Positions 1-7,564 of a DNA stretch of 64,000 bases are shown one piece after another. The stretch comes from Lachnospiraceae bacterium AC3007. GTDB lineage: Bacteria; Bacillota; Clostridia; Lachnospirales; Lachnospiraceae. Made by a program: the position numbers and the translations under genes. Under the pieces are notes generated by a model. It ran no database searches, was not told the DNA's origin, and saw only the letters and a list, made by a program, of their open reading frames with translations. The stretch is from positions 1 to 64,000 of the forward strand of contig JHYK01000016.1 in NCBI GenBank assembly GCA_000621405.1, given 5' to 3'. How positions within the stretch are numbered: position 1 is the first letter of the stretch; the number at the start of each line of letters is the position of its first letter.

Positions 1-177
1 ATAATCAAGGCGTTCGTCAGAACGCTCGTAGTTATCAGCATTGAGCTGCTGTGATGATTCAGCCTTAAGGACTTGATTGAGCATGACCTCCATCAGCTTA
101 CCAAAAGCCTCGTCCTTAGAGTCTGTAAATAGTCCTACAAAAAAGTCATAATCCAATGTAAAATGAAGTTGAGCCAT
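1..177 (-). pseudogene. IS256-family (mutator) transposase, N-terminal end, cut by the window edge
   Basis: Read on the minus strand from the ATG at 177-175, the frame is open for 59 codons to the window edge. It begins MAQLHFTLDYDFFVGLF and continues with KLMEVMLNQVLKAESSQQLN, the typical N-terminus of Lachnospiraceae IS256-type DDE transposases. A good ribosome site (AGAAAGGAT) precedes the ATG. Only the N-terminus is visible, so whether the gene is intact beyond the edge cannot be told. The catalytic DDE residues are not in view. It is typed as a pseudogene only because it is partial. Confidence 0.8.
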
Positions 178-270
178 AGTTCTTATCCTTTCTAAAAGTG
201 TTGTGTGGTAACTTCATTTTAACTGAAAGGCAGAGCTTTGGCTCTTTTTATATTCAATTGAATTTACACC
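1..270 (-). mobile_element. Left end of an IS256-type insertion sequence (boundary approximate)
   Basis: The transposase start at 177 is followed outward by about 90 bp of AT-rich non-coding sequence ending near a GTGTAAATT motif (minus strand, about 261-269). Such a motif is common in the terminal repeats of IS256-family elements. The other end is outside the window, so the inverted repeat and target duplication could not be checked. The outer boundary is a guess to within about 20 bp. Confidence 0.45.
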
Positions 271-306
271 ATTATATGGGCAGTATCCTGTAACCCCTTG
301 ACCGAA

Positions 307-632
307 GTGAAAAAGTATCTTGTCGCGGAGAAATAGCCGGCCGGGGTACAAAACGCCGGGTTGGAGCGCTCTGGATAGAGTGAAAAAGTATCTTATCGCG
401 GAGAAATGGCCGGCCGGGGTACAAAATGCCGGGTTGGAGCACTCTGGAAAGAGTGAAAAAGTATCTTGTCGCGGAGAAATGGCCGGCAGGGGTACAAAAC
501 GCCGCATCACAGCGCGCAGGATGGAGTGAAAAAGTATCTTGTCGCGGAGAAATGGCCGGCCGGGGTACAAAACGCCGGGTTGGAGCGCGCCGGAAGCGGT
601 GAAAAAGTACCTTGCGGCGGAGAAATCGAGCA
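307..632. repeat. 73-bp tandem repeat, four full copies and a partial fifth
   Basis: Copies start at 307, 380, 453, 526 and 599, exactly 73 bp apart. Each opens GTGAAAAAGTATCTTGTCGC, continues with GGAGAAATGGCCGGCCGGGG and ends near a GGGTTGGAGCGC stretch. Copies 1, 2 and 4 are nearly identical, copy 3 diverges in its last third, and copy 5 fades after about 33 bp. The period is not a multiple of three, so the array is unlikely to be coding, although it creates spurious long open frames on the minus strand. The GGCCGGCC core is self-complementary. The function is unknown. Confidence 0.9.
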
Positions 633-914
633 TATTGTATAATATATAGACAATACCGGAATCGAGGTGAGTGTGTTTTGACAGGAACCAATATTTCCGG
701 TGTGATCTAAGGCATGGTAGCATTGGTGTTTTTGGGGATAGTCTGTACTCGGTCAGTCCTTTGATTGTGTGGATATTTGCTCCTTTGGTCATTATGAACA
801 TCTGTCATCATAAACTGGTGAAGAAGTATATGATAAAATATCAACAGCACAATTATTGAAGAGAAAATAGGAATTAAACAGGAACGAGAAATTAAGAAAC
901 GAAGGAGAGAGATC

Positions 915-1817
915 GTGTATTATAAGACAGTTTTGGATATGATCGGCAACACGCCGCTCATCAGCCTTGAAGAGACAACCGGCCTGAAGATATATGCAAA
1001 GGCCGAGTTCCTTAATCCCGGTGGCAGCATCAAAGACCGGATCGCACTGAATATGATAGAAGAGGCGGAGAAAGACGGGCGGTTGAAGCCCGGGATGACG
1101 ATAATAGAACCCACATCGGGAAATACCGGTATCGGGCTCGCGCTTTGCGGCGTAAGAAAAGGCTATCGGGTGATAATCGTGATGCCTGAGAATATGAGCG
1201 AAGAGCGGAAGAAGATAATCAAAGCACTGGGCGCGGAGCTTGTGCTGACTGATCCCAAACTCAGTATCGGCGGTTCCGTGGACAAGGCGTTGGAGATCGC
1301 ATCCGGCTCGGATGAGTATTTTGTTCCGCAGCAGTTTCAGAATCGCGCTAATCCCGAAATGCATTATCGCACCACCGCTGTAGAGTTGACGGAACAGCTG
1401 GGAAAAAAGATAGATATCTATGTCTCCGGAGTAGGAAGCGGAGGCACGCTGCAGGGCGTTGCACAGTATCTTCTGGAGAAGAATCCGGATTGCAAGATTG
1501 TAGCCGTGGAGCCTAAAAATGTGTCGGCGCTTCTGGGGGATGAGCCGGGACTGCATCAGATACAGGGCATCGGAGACGGTTTTATACCGGATATATTGGA
1601 TACGAAGATAATCACGGACATTGTTGAGGTTTCGGATGAAGATGCCATCAATACTGCTCGGGAGCTGGCCAGGGTTCAGGGCCTCCTCGTGGGAACTTCA
1701 TCCGGCGCCAATGTATGGGCAGCAAAGCACATAACCGAAAAATACGGGACAGATAAGATCATAGCCACTGTTCTCGCGGACAGGGCTGAGAGATATTTCA
1801 GCACCGCCTTGATATGA
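915..1817 (+). CDS. cysK: Cysteine synthase A (O-acetylserine sulfhydrylase)
   Basis: This 300-residue protein is a PLP enzyme that makes L-cysteine from O-acetylserine and sulfide. It shows the PLP-lysine motif GGSIKDRIALNM (about residues 36-47, Schiff-base lysine in SIKDR), the phosphate-binding TSGNTGIGLA (about 69-78) and the glycine-rich GVGSGGTLQGV. The C-terminus has the family ending with ERYFST. Length matches the family (about 300-310). The start is a GTG with GGAGAG seven bases upstream. It has no partner gene: the next gene is separated by a 38-bp repeat and is a transporter. The tail reads TVLADRAERY where TVLPDSGERY-like is usual, a mild divergence near the C-terminal loop. Confidence 0.93.
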   Translation: MYYKTVLDMIGNTPLISLEETTGLKIYAKAEFLNPGGSIKDRIALNMIEEAEKDGRLKPGMTIIEPTSGNTGIGLALCGVRKGYRVIIVMPENMSEERKKIIKALGAELVLTDPKLSIGGSVDKALEIASGSDEYFVPQQFQNRANPEMHYRTTAVELTEQLGKKIDIYVSGVGSGGTLQGVAQYLLEKNPDCKIVAVEPKNVSALLGDEPGLHQIQGIGDGFIPDILDTKIITDIVEVSDEDAINTARELARVQGLLVGTSSGANVWAAKHITEKYGTDKIIATVLADRAERYFSTALI

Positions 1818-1912
1818 GACACATGACGACTTTTCGCCAAAAGGCAACGGAAAGGGACACATGACGACTTTTCGCCAAAAGGCAACGGAAAGGGACACAT
1901 GACGACTCTTCG
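1818..1912. repeat. 38-bp tandem repeat, two and a half copies
   Basis: The unit GACACATGACGACTTTTCGC plus CAAAAGGCAACGGAAAGG starts at 1818, 1856 and 1894. The third copy stops after about 19 bp. The array begins right at the cysK stop codon and ends about 20 bp before the MFS start, leaving that gene without an obvious ribosome site. The GGGACACATGACGAC core loosely resembles the REP-like elements found later in the window. Confidence 0.85.
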
Positions 1913-1931
1913 ATAAAATACATTAGAATTC

Positions 1932-3119
1932 ATGCCTGATTATCAGAAAACAAAAACAGCGTGCTATCTGGGATTTATTACACAGGCTATTGCGGCGAAC
2001 TTTGCACCGTTGCTTTTCCTGAAGTTTCATAGTGATCACGGAATCCCGCTTGGTAATATAGCGCTTATATCCACCGTATATTTCTTTACCCAGTTATTGA
2101 TCGATCTTTTCTGCGCGAAATTTGTGGACAGGATCGGATACAGGGTTTCTATAGTGATATCAGAAGTCTTTTCAGCAGCGGGGCTGCTGGGTCTTGCCTT
2201 TCTGCCGGACGTGCTGCCGGATGCTTTTGCCGGAATTCTTATCAGTGTAACGATATATGCTATGGGCTGCGGACTTATAGAAGTACTGGTCAGTCCCATA
2301 ATTGAAGCCTGTCCGTTCGAAAACAAAGAAGCTGCCATGAGCCTTTTGCATTCCTTCTACTGCTGGGGCTCAGTGGGAACGATTGTAATCTCGACGTTAT
2401 TCTTTGCGATTTTTGGAATGGACAGCTGGAGGTGGCTTGCCGTGATCTGGGCTTTGATCCCGGCGGTAAACATATATAACTTTGCAACCTGTCCCATAGT
2501 TCCGATAGTAGAAACCGGAAAGGGAATGGGGATCAGGCAACTGGGCAGAAGACCTCTTTTCTGGGTCTCCGTATGCCTTATGGTATGTGCCGGCGCATCA
2601 GAACTTGCAATGGCGCAGTGGGCATCAGCTTACGCCGAAGCGGCACTGGGTTTATCCAAGACCGTCGGTGATCTTACCGGGCCGTGCCTTTTCGCGGTGA
2701 CGATGGGAGTAAGCCGGGTTATTTACGGAAGATATGGAGAAAAACTGAATTTGATGCGATTCATGATCGGCTCGGGAGCTTTATGCGTTACTTGTTATCT
2801 GATGGCATCTCTTTCATCAGATCCTGTTATAGGGCTGATCGGATGTATATTGTGCGGGTTTTCTGTCGGAATAATGTGGCCGGGAACAATAAGTATTTCG
2901 TCAAAAAAGTTTCCTTCAGGCGGGACAGCGATGTTTGCGCTCCTTGCAATGGCAGGAGATCTCGGCGGAAGCATAGGACCGGCTGTTGTCGGCAGGGTTA
3001 CAGAACGTGCAGGGGATGACATTCGGGCAGGTATGGGGGCAGGGCTTTTATTTCCGGCGGTGCTCATCATAATGCTCATATTGATGAGCAGAGAGACGGT
3101 AAGTAAAGAAAAGCATTGA
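1932..3119 (+). CDS. MFS transporter (FucP-like/sugar-type permease)
   Basis: This 395-residue protein is hydrophobic throughout with about 12 predicted membrane helices in two halves, as expected for the major facilitator superfamily. After helix 2 it has a loop CAKFVDRIGYRVS resembling the MFS signature between helices 2 and 3. A charged loop (about 194-207, GMGIRQLGRRPL) separates the two halves. The C-terminal half has GIMWPGTISISSKKFP, typical of FucP/sugar-type members. The substrate cannot be read from sequence. The ATG at 1932 is the only sensible start, but no clear Shine-Dalgarno precedes it because the 38-bp repeat ends there. Confidence 0.85.
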   Translation: MPDYQKTKTACYLGFITQAIAANFAPLLFLKFHSDHGIPLGNIALISTVYFFTQLLIDLFCAKFVDRIGYRVSIVISEVFSAAGLLGLAFLPDVLPDAFAGILISVTIYAMGCGLIEVLVSPIIEACPFENKEAAMSLLHSFYCWGSVGTIVISTLFFAIFGMDSWRWLAVIWALIPAVNIYNFATCPIVPIVETGKGMGIRQLGRRPLFWVSVCLMVCAGASELAMAQWASAYAEAALGLSKTVGDLTGPCLFAVTMGVSRVIYGRYGEKLNLMRFMIGSGALCVTCYLMASLSSDPVIGLIGCILCGFSVGIMWPGTISISSKKFPSGGTAMFALLAMAGDLGGSIGPAVVGRVTERAGDDIRAGMGAGLLFPAVLIIMLILMSRETVSKEKH

Positions 3120-3140
3120 CAGGATCAAAAAACCATATGA

Positions 3141-3512
3141 TATTTTGATTCAGTGGTATCTTCCCACATACGATCAGTATGGTGAAGGTTCCGGAAGTGC
3201 TGTTTCGCGAATAACTGCGGAGGAATAAATGAAGAAGAAATTATCGATCAAACCCCGGCAGATGACAGCCATGATACTGGTATTTGTCCTGCTGCTCCAG
3301 CTTTCTTCCAATTCCATGCAGTGTCTTATAGGGCATGGAATATCGAGATTCAGGCTTCTTTTAGCCAAATTCATCCATCCAGCTGGGGCAGGCCTCGGGG
3401 TGGCTCTGGATCCTTTTTGCGATCGCAAAAATATGCGTTTTCTCGATAGTGGTTTCTTTCCTTCTGTTCAAAAAAAATGAACTGGATTTCTGATCCTGTA
3501 ACGGATGAAGTA
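3141..3512 (+). pseudogene. Decayed membrane protein remnant(s)
   Basis: About 500 bp between the MFS gene and the methyltransferase hold broken coding sequence. Frame 1 at 3141-3222 encodes coding-like residues (QWYLPTYDQYGEGSG) ending at TAA. At 3229, behind an excellent GGAGGAATAA ribosome site, a frame starts MKKKLSIKPRQMTAMILVFV with one membrane helix. Downstream the hydrophobic reading continues in another frame (ASGWLWILFAIAKICVFS, about 3392-3445), ending FKKNELDF at about 3488. The switch near 3360-3390 suggests a frameshift in a former multi-span protein. The family was not identified. An intact 83-aa product from 3229-3480 cannot be excluded. Confidence 0.4.
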
Positions 3513-3618
3513 ATGAGTTTTTTCCTGTTGCTATGGACAGACAGGCAAACAAGGTTTATCATATCTCGTTAGTCGCGTCTAACCGAATAAGAGGTTCGAT
3601 AAGAAAGGATGCTTCGAT

Positions 3619-4266
3619 ATGACAGATAAAGAGTATAAGGATTTGTCACGAAAGGAGTTTGCAAAAGCTGCCCGGGTGTATGAGACAGACAAAGGCGGAG
3701 TGTATAAGATGTGCAAAAAAGACTACCCCGATGTCCTTGAAGAACTCGAGAAAGAACCGTTTGATGATCTTCTTGACTGCGGCTGCGGTCCGGCGCCTAT
3801 GCTTACTCTGCTACATGAAAAATATCCGCAAAAGCATTACACGGGCATAGACTTAACTCCCGAGATGATCGATTCGGCCAGGGCAAAAAACATGGAGGAC
3901 GTGGAACTGGTGGTGGGAGACTGTGAGAAGCTGCCGTTTGCCGACGAATCGTATGATGTCGTCATATGCTGTCAGAGTTTTCACCATTATCCCAATGTAC
4001 AGGATTTCTTCGACAGCGTATACCGCGTCCTGCGTCCCGGAGGACGGCTGATATTGCGTGATATGACTGCCCGGACAGCGCCTGTCAGATGGTTTTTCAA
4101 TCATGTGGAAATGCCGATCATCAATCTTACCGGACACGGTGATGTCCATGTGTATGGAGTGGATGAGGTCAGAAAACTGTGCGATAAGTCAGGCCTCAGA
4201 CTGGAGACCGGAGAGAAAAGAGGCTTTTTCAGACTCCACTGCGTTGCGAGGAAACCGAAACTTTAA
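3619..4266 (+). CDS. Class I SAM-dependent methyltransferase (Methyltransf_11/UbiE-like)
   Basis: This 215-residue cytosolic methyltransferase shows motif I LLDCGCGPAPMLTLL (about residues 51-65), the acidic end of strand 2 in TGIDLTPEMID, the post-motif GDCEKLPFADESYDVV (about 100-115), and motif III VLRPGGRLILRD. These are the hallmarks of small-molecule methyltransferases of the UbiE/Methyltransf_11 clade. The substrate is unknown. The start is ATG with AGAAAGGAT about 10 bases upstream. It appears to be monocistronic. The following about 180 bp carries an AT-rich stretch with a possible -10 (TATGATAAAAT near 4386). Confidence 0.85.
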   Translation: MTDKEYKDLSRKEFAKAARVYETDKGGVYKMCKKDYPDVLEELEKEPFDDLLDCGCGPAPMLTLLHEKYPQKHYTGIDLTPEMIDSARAKNMEDVELVVGDCEKLPFADESYDVVICCQSFHHYPNVQDFFDSVYRVLRPGGRLILRDMTARTAPVRWFFNHVEMPIINLTGHGDVHVYGVDEVRKLCDKSGLRLETGEKRGFFRLHCVARKPKL

Positions 4267-4445
4267 GAGCATCAAGGAGAGGATACCGGAGGCTGACATG
4301 TGTTACGACATTTCGAATCTCCGGGATCTCCCTGCGCTGCAGGGGTTATTTTAAAGAAATAAATGATATGATCTTTTTCCGTATTATATGATAAAATGTG
4401 AACTGAATTTGTCAGGCACATTTGATCTGATATGGAGAAAGAATA

Positions 4446-4484
4446 ATGGATTACTCAAATCTGGTTGAGCAGTTTAAGAACTGA
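4446..4484 (+). CDS. 12-residue leader peptide, translationally coupled to the next gene
   Basis: ATG at 4446, preceded by GGAGAAAGAATA, encodes MDYSNLVEQFKN and stops with TGA at 4482-4484. The stop shares its last base with the ATG of the next gene (TGATG). The next gene lacks a good ribosome site of its own, so ribosomes finishing this mini-ORF probably re-initiate there. It could also be a chance frame. Confidence 0.4.
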   Translation: MDYSNLVEQFKN

Positions 4485-5254
4485 TGAAGAAATCAAACAA
4501 GATCGCTATCGGGATCATCATCGGAACTGTCATAGCTGCTGGCGTCATCATATGCTTTGCTGTTATCCGGGCTGCGCTGGGGATCATAGGATATGTTACA
4601 CCGATGGAACTCTTCGCACGCAAAATAAAAACGGATTCGTTTCTTGAGCAGAAATACCCTGAGCATGTTTTTGAAGTAAAAGCGGAACAGTTTTTTACGG
4701 ATTATGGATTCGGAAACAAAGTCGTTGCAACTGATGAGAACGGGATCGAATTCACTGTGGTGGGTCTGGGTGAATCAATGGAAGATCACTACCACGAAGA
4801 ATGGAATCAGGAGCATTACGGCGAAAAGATCGTGGAGTATCAGAACGGCCTCAGAGATAAGTATTTCCCGCAGATCCCCTACGTGGATACCTATGAGTAT
4901 TACCCATATGATACATATTATTTTTTCACGGGACCTTTTAAGACCGAATTCTTTGAATCGCTGGATGATGCCATTGAAGGAAGCAAATACTGCAGCTTTG
5001 ACACGGATGTAACATTTAAGGATATCGATCTTAATACGGCAGATGATGAAGAGATCGAAAACTTTGCGGATTCCATCGCTGCATCTTTGATGTGGCTGCA
5101 CGAGGAGACCGGATATAACGATATCAGGATCAACGCATACCATTACCGGCCGGCCGGCGATGATGGCACCGGGTTCAACACGAAGGAGGAGCTTGTGGAA
5201 TCGATAATAAAGCAGATAGATTTCGACAGGAGCAGACAGGAGAAAGGGGAATAA
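4484..5254 (+). CDS. Membrane-anchored protein of unknown function
   Basis: This 256-residue protein has one N-terminal membrane helix (about residues 6-34, KIAIGIIIGTVIAAGVIICF) and a soluble, acidic, tyrosine-rich outside domain. I recognise no family. Visible features are a YEYYPYDTYYFF stretch near 128-139 and a run of acidic residues about 185-195. It is probably displayed on the outer face of the membrane. It stops two bases before the flavodoxin-type gene, so the two are likely co-transcribed. Start choice rests on the TGATG overlap with the leader peptide. Confidence 0.7.
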   Translation: MKKSNKIAIGIIIGTVIAAGVIICFAVIRAALGIIGYVTPMELFARKIKTDSFLEQKYPEHVFEVKAEQFFTDYGFGNKVVATDENGIEFTVVGLGESMEDHYHEEWNQEHYGEKIVEYQNGLRDKYFPQIPYVDTYEYYPYDTYYFFTGPFKTEFFESLDDAIEGSKYCSFDTDVTFKDIDLNTADDEEIENFADSIAASLMWLHEETGYNDIRINAYHYRPAGDDGTGFNTKEELVESIIKQIDFDRSRQEKGE

Positions 5255-5256
5255 TC

Positions 5257-5874
5257 ATGAAGGTACTGATGATCAACGGAAGCCCGAGACAGGGCGGCAA
5301 CACAAGCATTGCTTTGAGCGAGATGGTAAAGGTATTTGAAGAAGAGGGAGCGGAAGCGGAAGTCGTCCAGATCGGAAACAAAGACATCAGGGGATGCATC
5401 GCGTGCGGTTCCTGCCGGGAGAAGGGCAGGTGCGTCTTTGATGATGTGGTGAATGAACTGGCTCCGAAGTTCGAAGCGGCAGACGGACTTGTCGTGGCAT
5501 CACCTGTGTATTATGCGTCCGCCAATGCTACGCTGATAGCCTGCCTTGACAGACTGTTCTACAGCACGGGTTTTGACAAGACCATGAAGGTGGGAGCAAG
5601 CGTGGTAGTTGCCCGCAGAGGCGGATTATCAGCCACGTTTGATGAGCTGAATAAATACTTTACGATCTGCGGAATGCCGGTTGCTTCCAGCCAGTACTGG
5701 AACAGTGTTCATGGCAGAGAAAAAGGTCAGGCATCCGGAGATCTGGAGGGACTTCAGACGATGAGAGTGCTAGCGCGTAACATGACTTTCCTTATGAAAA
5801 GCATAGCGCTCGGTAAAGAAAAATACGGCCTGCCCCAGAAGGAAGAATGGCAGCCGACACACTTTATAAGGTAG
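5257..5874 (+). CDS. NADPH-dependent FMN reductase / flavodoxin-like iron-sulfur flavoprotein
   Basis: This 205-residue protein opens MKVLMINGSPRQGGNTSIAL, the FMN-phosphate binding loop of the WrbA/NADPH-dependent FMN reductase family. A cysteine motif CIACGSCREKGRC follows (about residues 48-60), as in the iron-sulfur flavoprotein-like subgroup, so a 4Fe-4S cluster is possible. The ASPVYYASANATL stretch (about 80-93) is the second FMN-binding loop. The likely role is electron transfer or reduction of quinone-like substrates in the cytosol of an anaerobe. It follows the unknown membrane protein by two bases, with GGAGAAAGGGG as ribosome site. Confidence 0.85.
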   Translation: MKVLMINGSPRQGGNTSIALSEMVKVFEEEGAEAEVVQIGNKDIRGCIACGSCREKGRCVFDDVVNELAPKFEAADGLVVASPVYYASANATLIACLDRLFYSTGFDKTMKVGASVVVARRGGLSATFDELNKYFTICGMPVASSQYWNSVHGREKGQASGDLEGLQTMRVLARNMTFLMKSIALGKEKYGLPQKEEWQPTHFIR

Positions 5875-5937
5875 CACGTTTTTATTTATGAAAAGCTCAT
5901 TGAGACAAGGCAACCCGGGCAGGAGGATCAATAGCAG

Positions 5938-6420
5938 ATGAACGCAAAGATGGTAAAGTTTCCTGAGGAGACGATCGTTGTCAGGGAAGGTGAATATAAT
6001 CACGACATGTACAAGATCATATCCGGTCACGCCGAAGTGTATGTGGGATTTGGAACGAAGCAGGAGACACTGATAAAGATAATCGGACCGCAGTGCTGCT
6101 TTGGCGAGCTCGGACTGCTCCTGGATGAGCCTGCCGTATATACTGTCAGGGCATACTCGGATATACTGGCGCTGAAGATAAGCAGAGAAGATCTGTTTGA
6201 TTTCGTCAGTGAAAATCAGAAAAATGTCGTGGATATGATGCGCAACATGGCCTCAACCATGATGACCATGCGCTACCATATAGATCTTCTGATCAAAGAG
6301 ATAGAATCAGGACACAAGCCGGATTCCCAGTTACTCTTAAAAGCAAGAAAAGCCATGAAAGGGTACGGGATGTACCGTTCTATACAGGAGGCTTCGGATG
6401 TTCTCACAAGCCGGAGATGA
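5938..6420 (+). CDS. Cyclic nucleotide-binding (CNB) domain protein
   Basis: This 160-residue protein consists of one cNMP-binding beta-barrel (about residues 5-100) followed by a helical tail. The phosphate-binding cassette is seen as CFGELGLLLDEPAVYTVRA (about 57-75), where the FGE core is kept but the usual arginine position is shifted. It has no HTH, so unlike CRP/FNR it is unlikely to bind DNA. It may act as a stand-alone sensor or regulatory subunit. A strong AGGAGG site precedes the ATG. It is probably transcribed with the flavoprotein gene 63 bp upstream. Confidence 0.8.
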   Translation: MNAKMVKFPEETIVVREGEYNHDMYKIISGHAEVYVGFGTKQETLIKIIGPQCCFGELGLLLDEPAVYTVRAYSDILALKISREDLFDFVSENQKNVVDMMRNMASTMMTMRYHIDLLIKEIESGHKPDSQLLLKARKAMKGYGMYRSIQEASDVLTSRR

Positions 6421-6498
6421 TCCTGATTTCATAAATAAAAGCATGTTTTAATAAAAAAGCACTTCTTAATAAAAAAGCCTGTATTTTTCGCATTCTGA

Positions 6499-6527
6499 TT
6501 GCGTAAACTCGTTATGAAGACTATAAT
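6499..6527 (+). promoter_or_regulatory. Sigma-A-type promoter of the ABC efflux operon
   Basis: A TTGCGT -35 box (6499-6504) and a perfect TATAAT -10 box (6522-6527) are separated by 17 bp. The promoter sits about 54 bp before the ATP-binding protein start. An AAGGAG at 6551-6556 lies in the leader but is 24 bases from the ATG, unusually far. Confidence 0.7.
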
Positions 6528-6580
6528 TATTAGGTCGTTTTTTTAATCATAAGGAGCGGAAATCGTTTTTTTATCAGCAG

Positions 6581-7558
6581 ATGAGTGATGAGAATGTAAA
6601 AGATATTCCGGAAGAAGCAACAAAGACGTCTTCGGGGGAGGAAGCAGAGCCATCTCAGGAAGAGAAAAAGACGTCTCCTGAAGTGGAAGCTAAGGCGTCT
6701 TCTGGGGAGGAAGCACAGGAATCTCGGGAAGAGAAAGATACGTCTTCGGGGAAGGAAGCAAAGACTCCTTCAGAAGAGGAAACAATGGCATCTCCGGAAG
6801 AGAAAGCGGAGTCATCTCAGGAAGAAGAAAAGACGCCTTCGGAAGAGGAAGAAGGGGAACCCCTCATACTCTTTGAGAATGTAGGCAAGATCTACAAGAC
6901 GGGACAGATCGTCTACGAGGCGCTGCACGATGTGAACCTGAAGATCATGGAAGGCGAGCTCGTAGTGATACTCGGCCCTAGTGGAGCAGGTAAAAGTACG
7001 CTTTTGAATCTTCTCGGCGGACTGGACGGAGCGACGAGCGGCAAGATATTCTTTGGCGGTGAGGAGATCACTGCTTTTGATGATGCGCGTCTTGGCAGAT
7101 TCCGTTCCAATGATGTCGGCATAATCTTTCAGTTCTATAATCTTGTACCAACTCTTACAGCATATGAAAATGTCGATCTGATGCAGGATCTCGGAGTAGA
7201 GATCATGGATCCTCTTGAGGCGCTCCGGATGGTAGGCCTTGAAGACAGAAAGGATAATTTCCCTTCCCAGATGTCCGGAGGACAGCAGCAGCGTGTATCC
7301 ATAGCCAGAGCCATAGCCAAAAAGCCCCGGCTTTTATTATGCGACGAACCGACCGGCGCTCTCGATACAAATACCGGACGTGAAGTGTTAAAGCTCCTGC
7401 AGGATCAGAGCAGGGTGCGCGGACAGACGGTAGTCATGGTAACGCACAACAGCCTTTTTGCAGAGATCGCGGACAAAGTCGTCATGGTAAAGAACGGCAC
7501 TGTGGTCGAAGTGAAGATCAATAAAGAACCGAAAGATGCTGACGAGATCAACTGGTAG
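6581..7558 (+). CDS. ABC transporter ATP-binding protein with acidic N-terminal extension
   Basis: This 325-residue protein has a low-complexity, Glu/Ser-rich tail of about 87 residues, then a complete MacB/LolD-class ATPase. The ATPase shows Walker [15 protein letters not shown] (about 132-145), Q-loop [11 protein letters not shown], signature [13 protein letters not shown], Walker [13 protein letters not shown] and the switch histidine in VMVTHN. It powers the FtsX-type permease encoded six bases downstream. The extension repeats units such as [14 protein letters not shown] and is absent from ordinary family members (about 230 residues). The start is weak because the nearest SD is 24 bases upstream. 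A later start would remove part of the extension, but no better-placed start codon is visible. Confidence 0.9.
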   Translation: MSDENVKDIPEEATKTSSGEEAEPSQEEKKTSPEVEAKASSGEEAQESREEKDTSSGKEAKTPSEEETMASPEEKAESSQEEEKTPSEEEEGEPLILFENVGKIYKTGQIVYEALHDVNLKIMEGELVVILGPSGAGKSTLLNLLGGLDGATSGKIFFGGEEITAFDDARLGRFRSNDVGIIFQFYNLVPTLTAYENVDLMQDLGVEIMDPLEALRMVGLEDRKDNFPSQMSGGQQQRVSIARAIAKKPRLLLCDEPTGALDTNTGREVLKLLQDQSRVRGQTVVMVTHNSLFAEIADKVVMVKNGTVVEVKINKEPKDADEINW

Positions 7559-7564
7559 ATCCCT

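Noticed and set aside
307-632. CRISPR array
   Set aside because: The whole 73-bp unit repeats with no variable spacers between short constant repeats, and no cas genes are present.
214-801. Two long minus-strand open frames (195 and 139 codons) across the 73-bp array
   Set aside because: They are translations of the tandem repeat in shifting frames. They repeat the same peptide scraps and have no ribosome site.
671-859. 62-codon frame starting GTG with one hydrophobic stretch
   Set aside because: Weak start, no homology recognised, lies between the repeat array and cysK. Could be a remnant but not supported.
792-1556. 254-codon minus-strand frame over cysK
   Set aside because: Shadow of a well-supported gene on the other strand.
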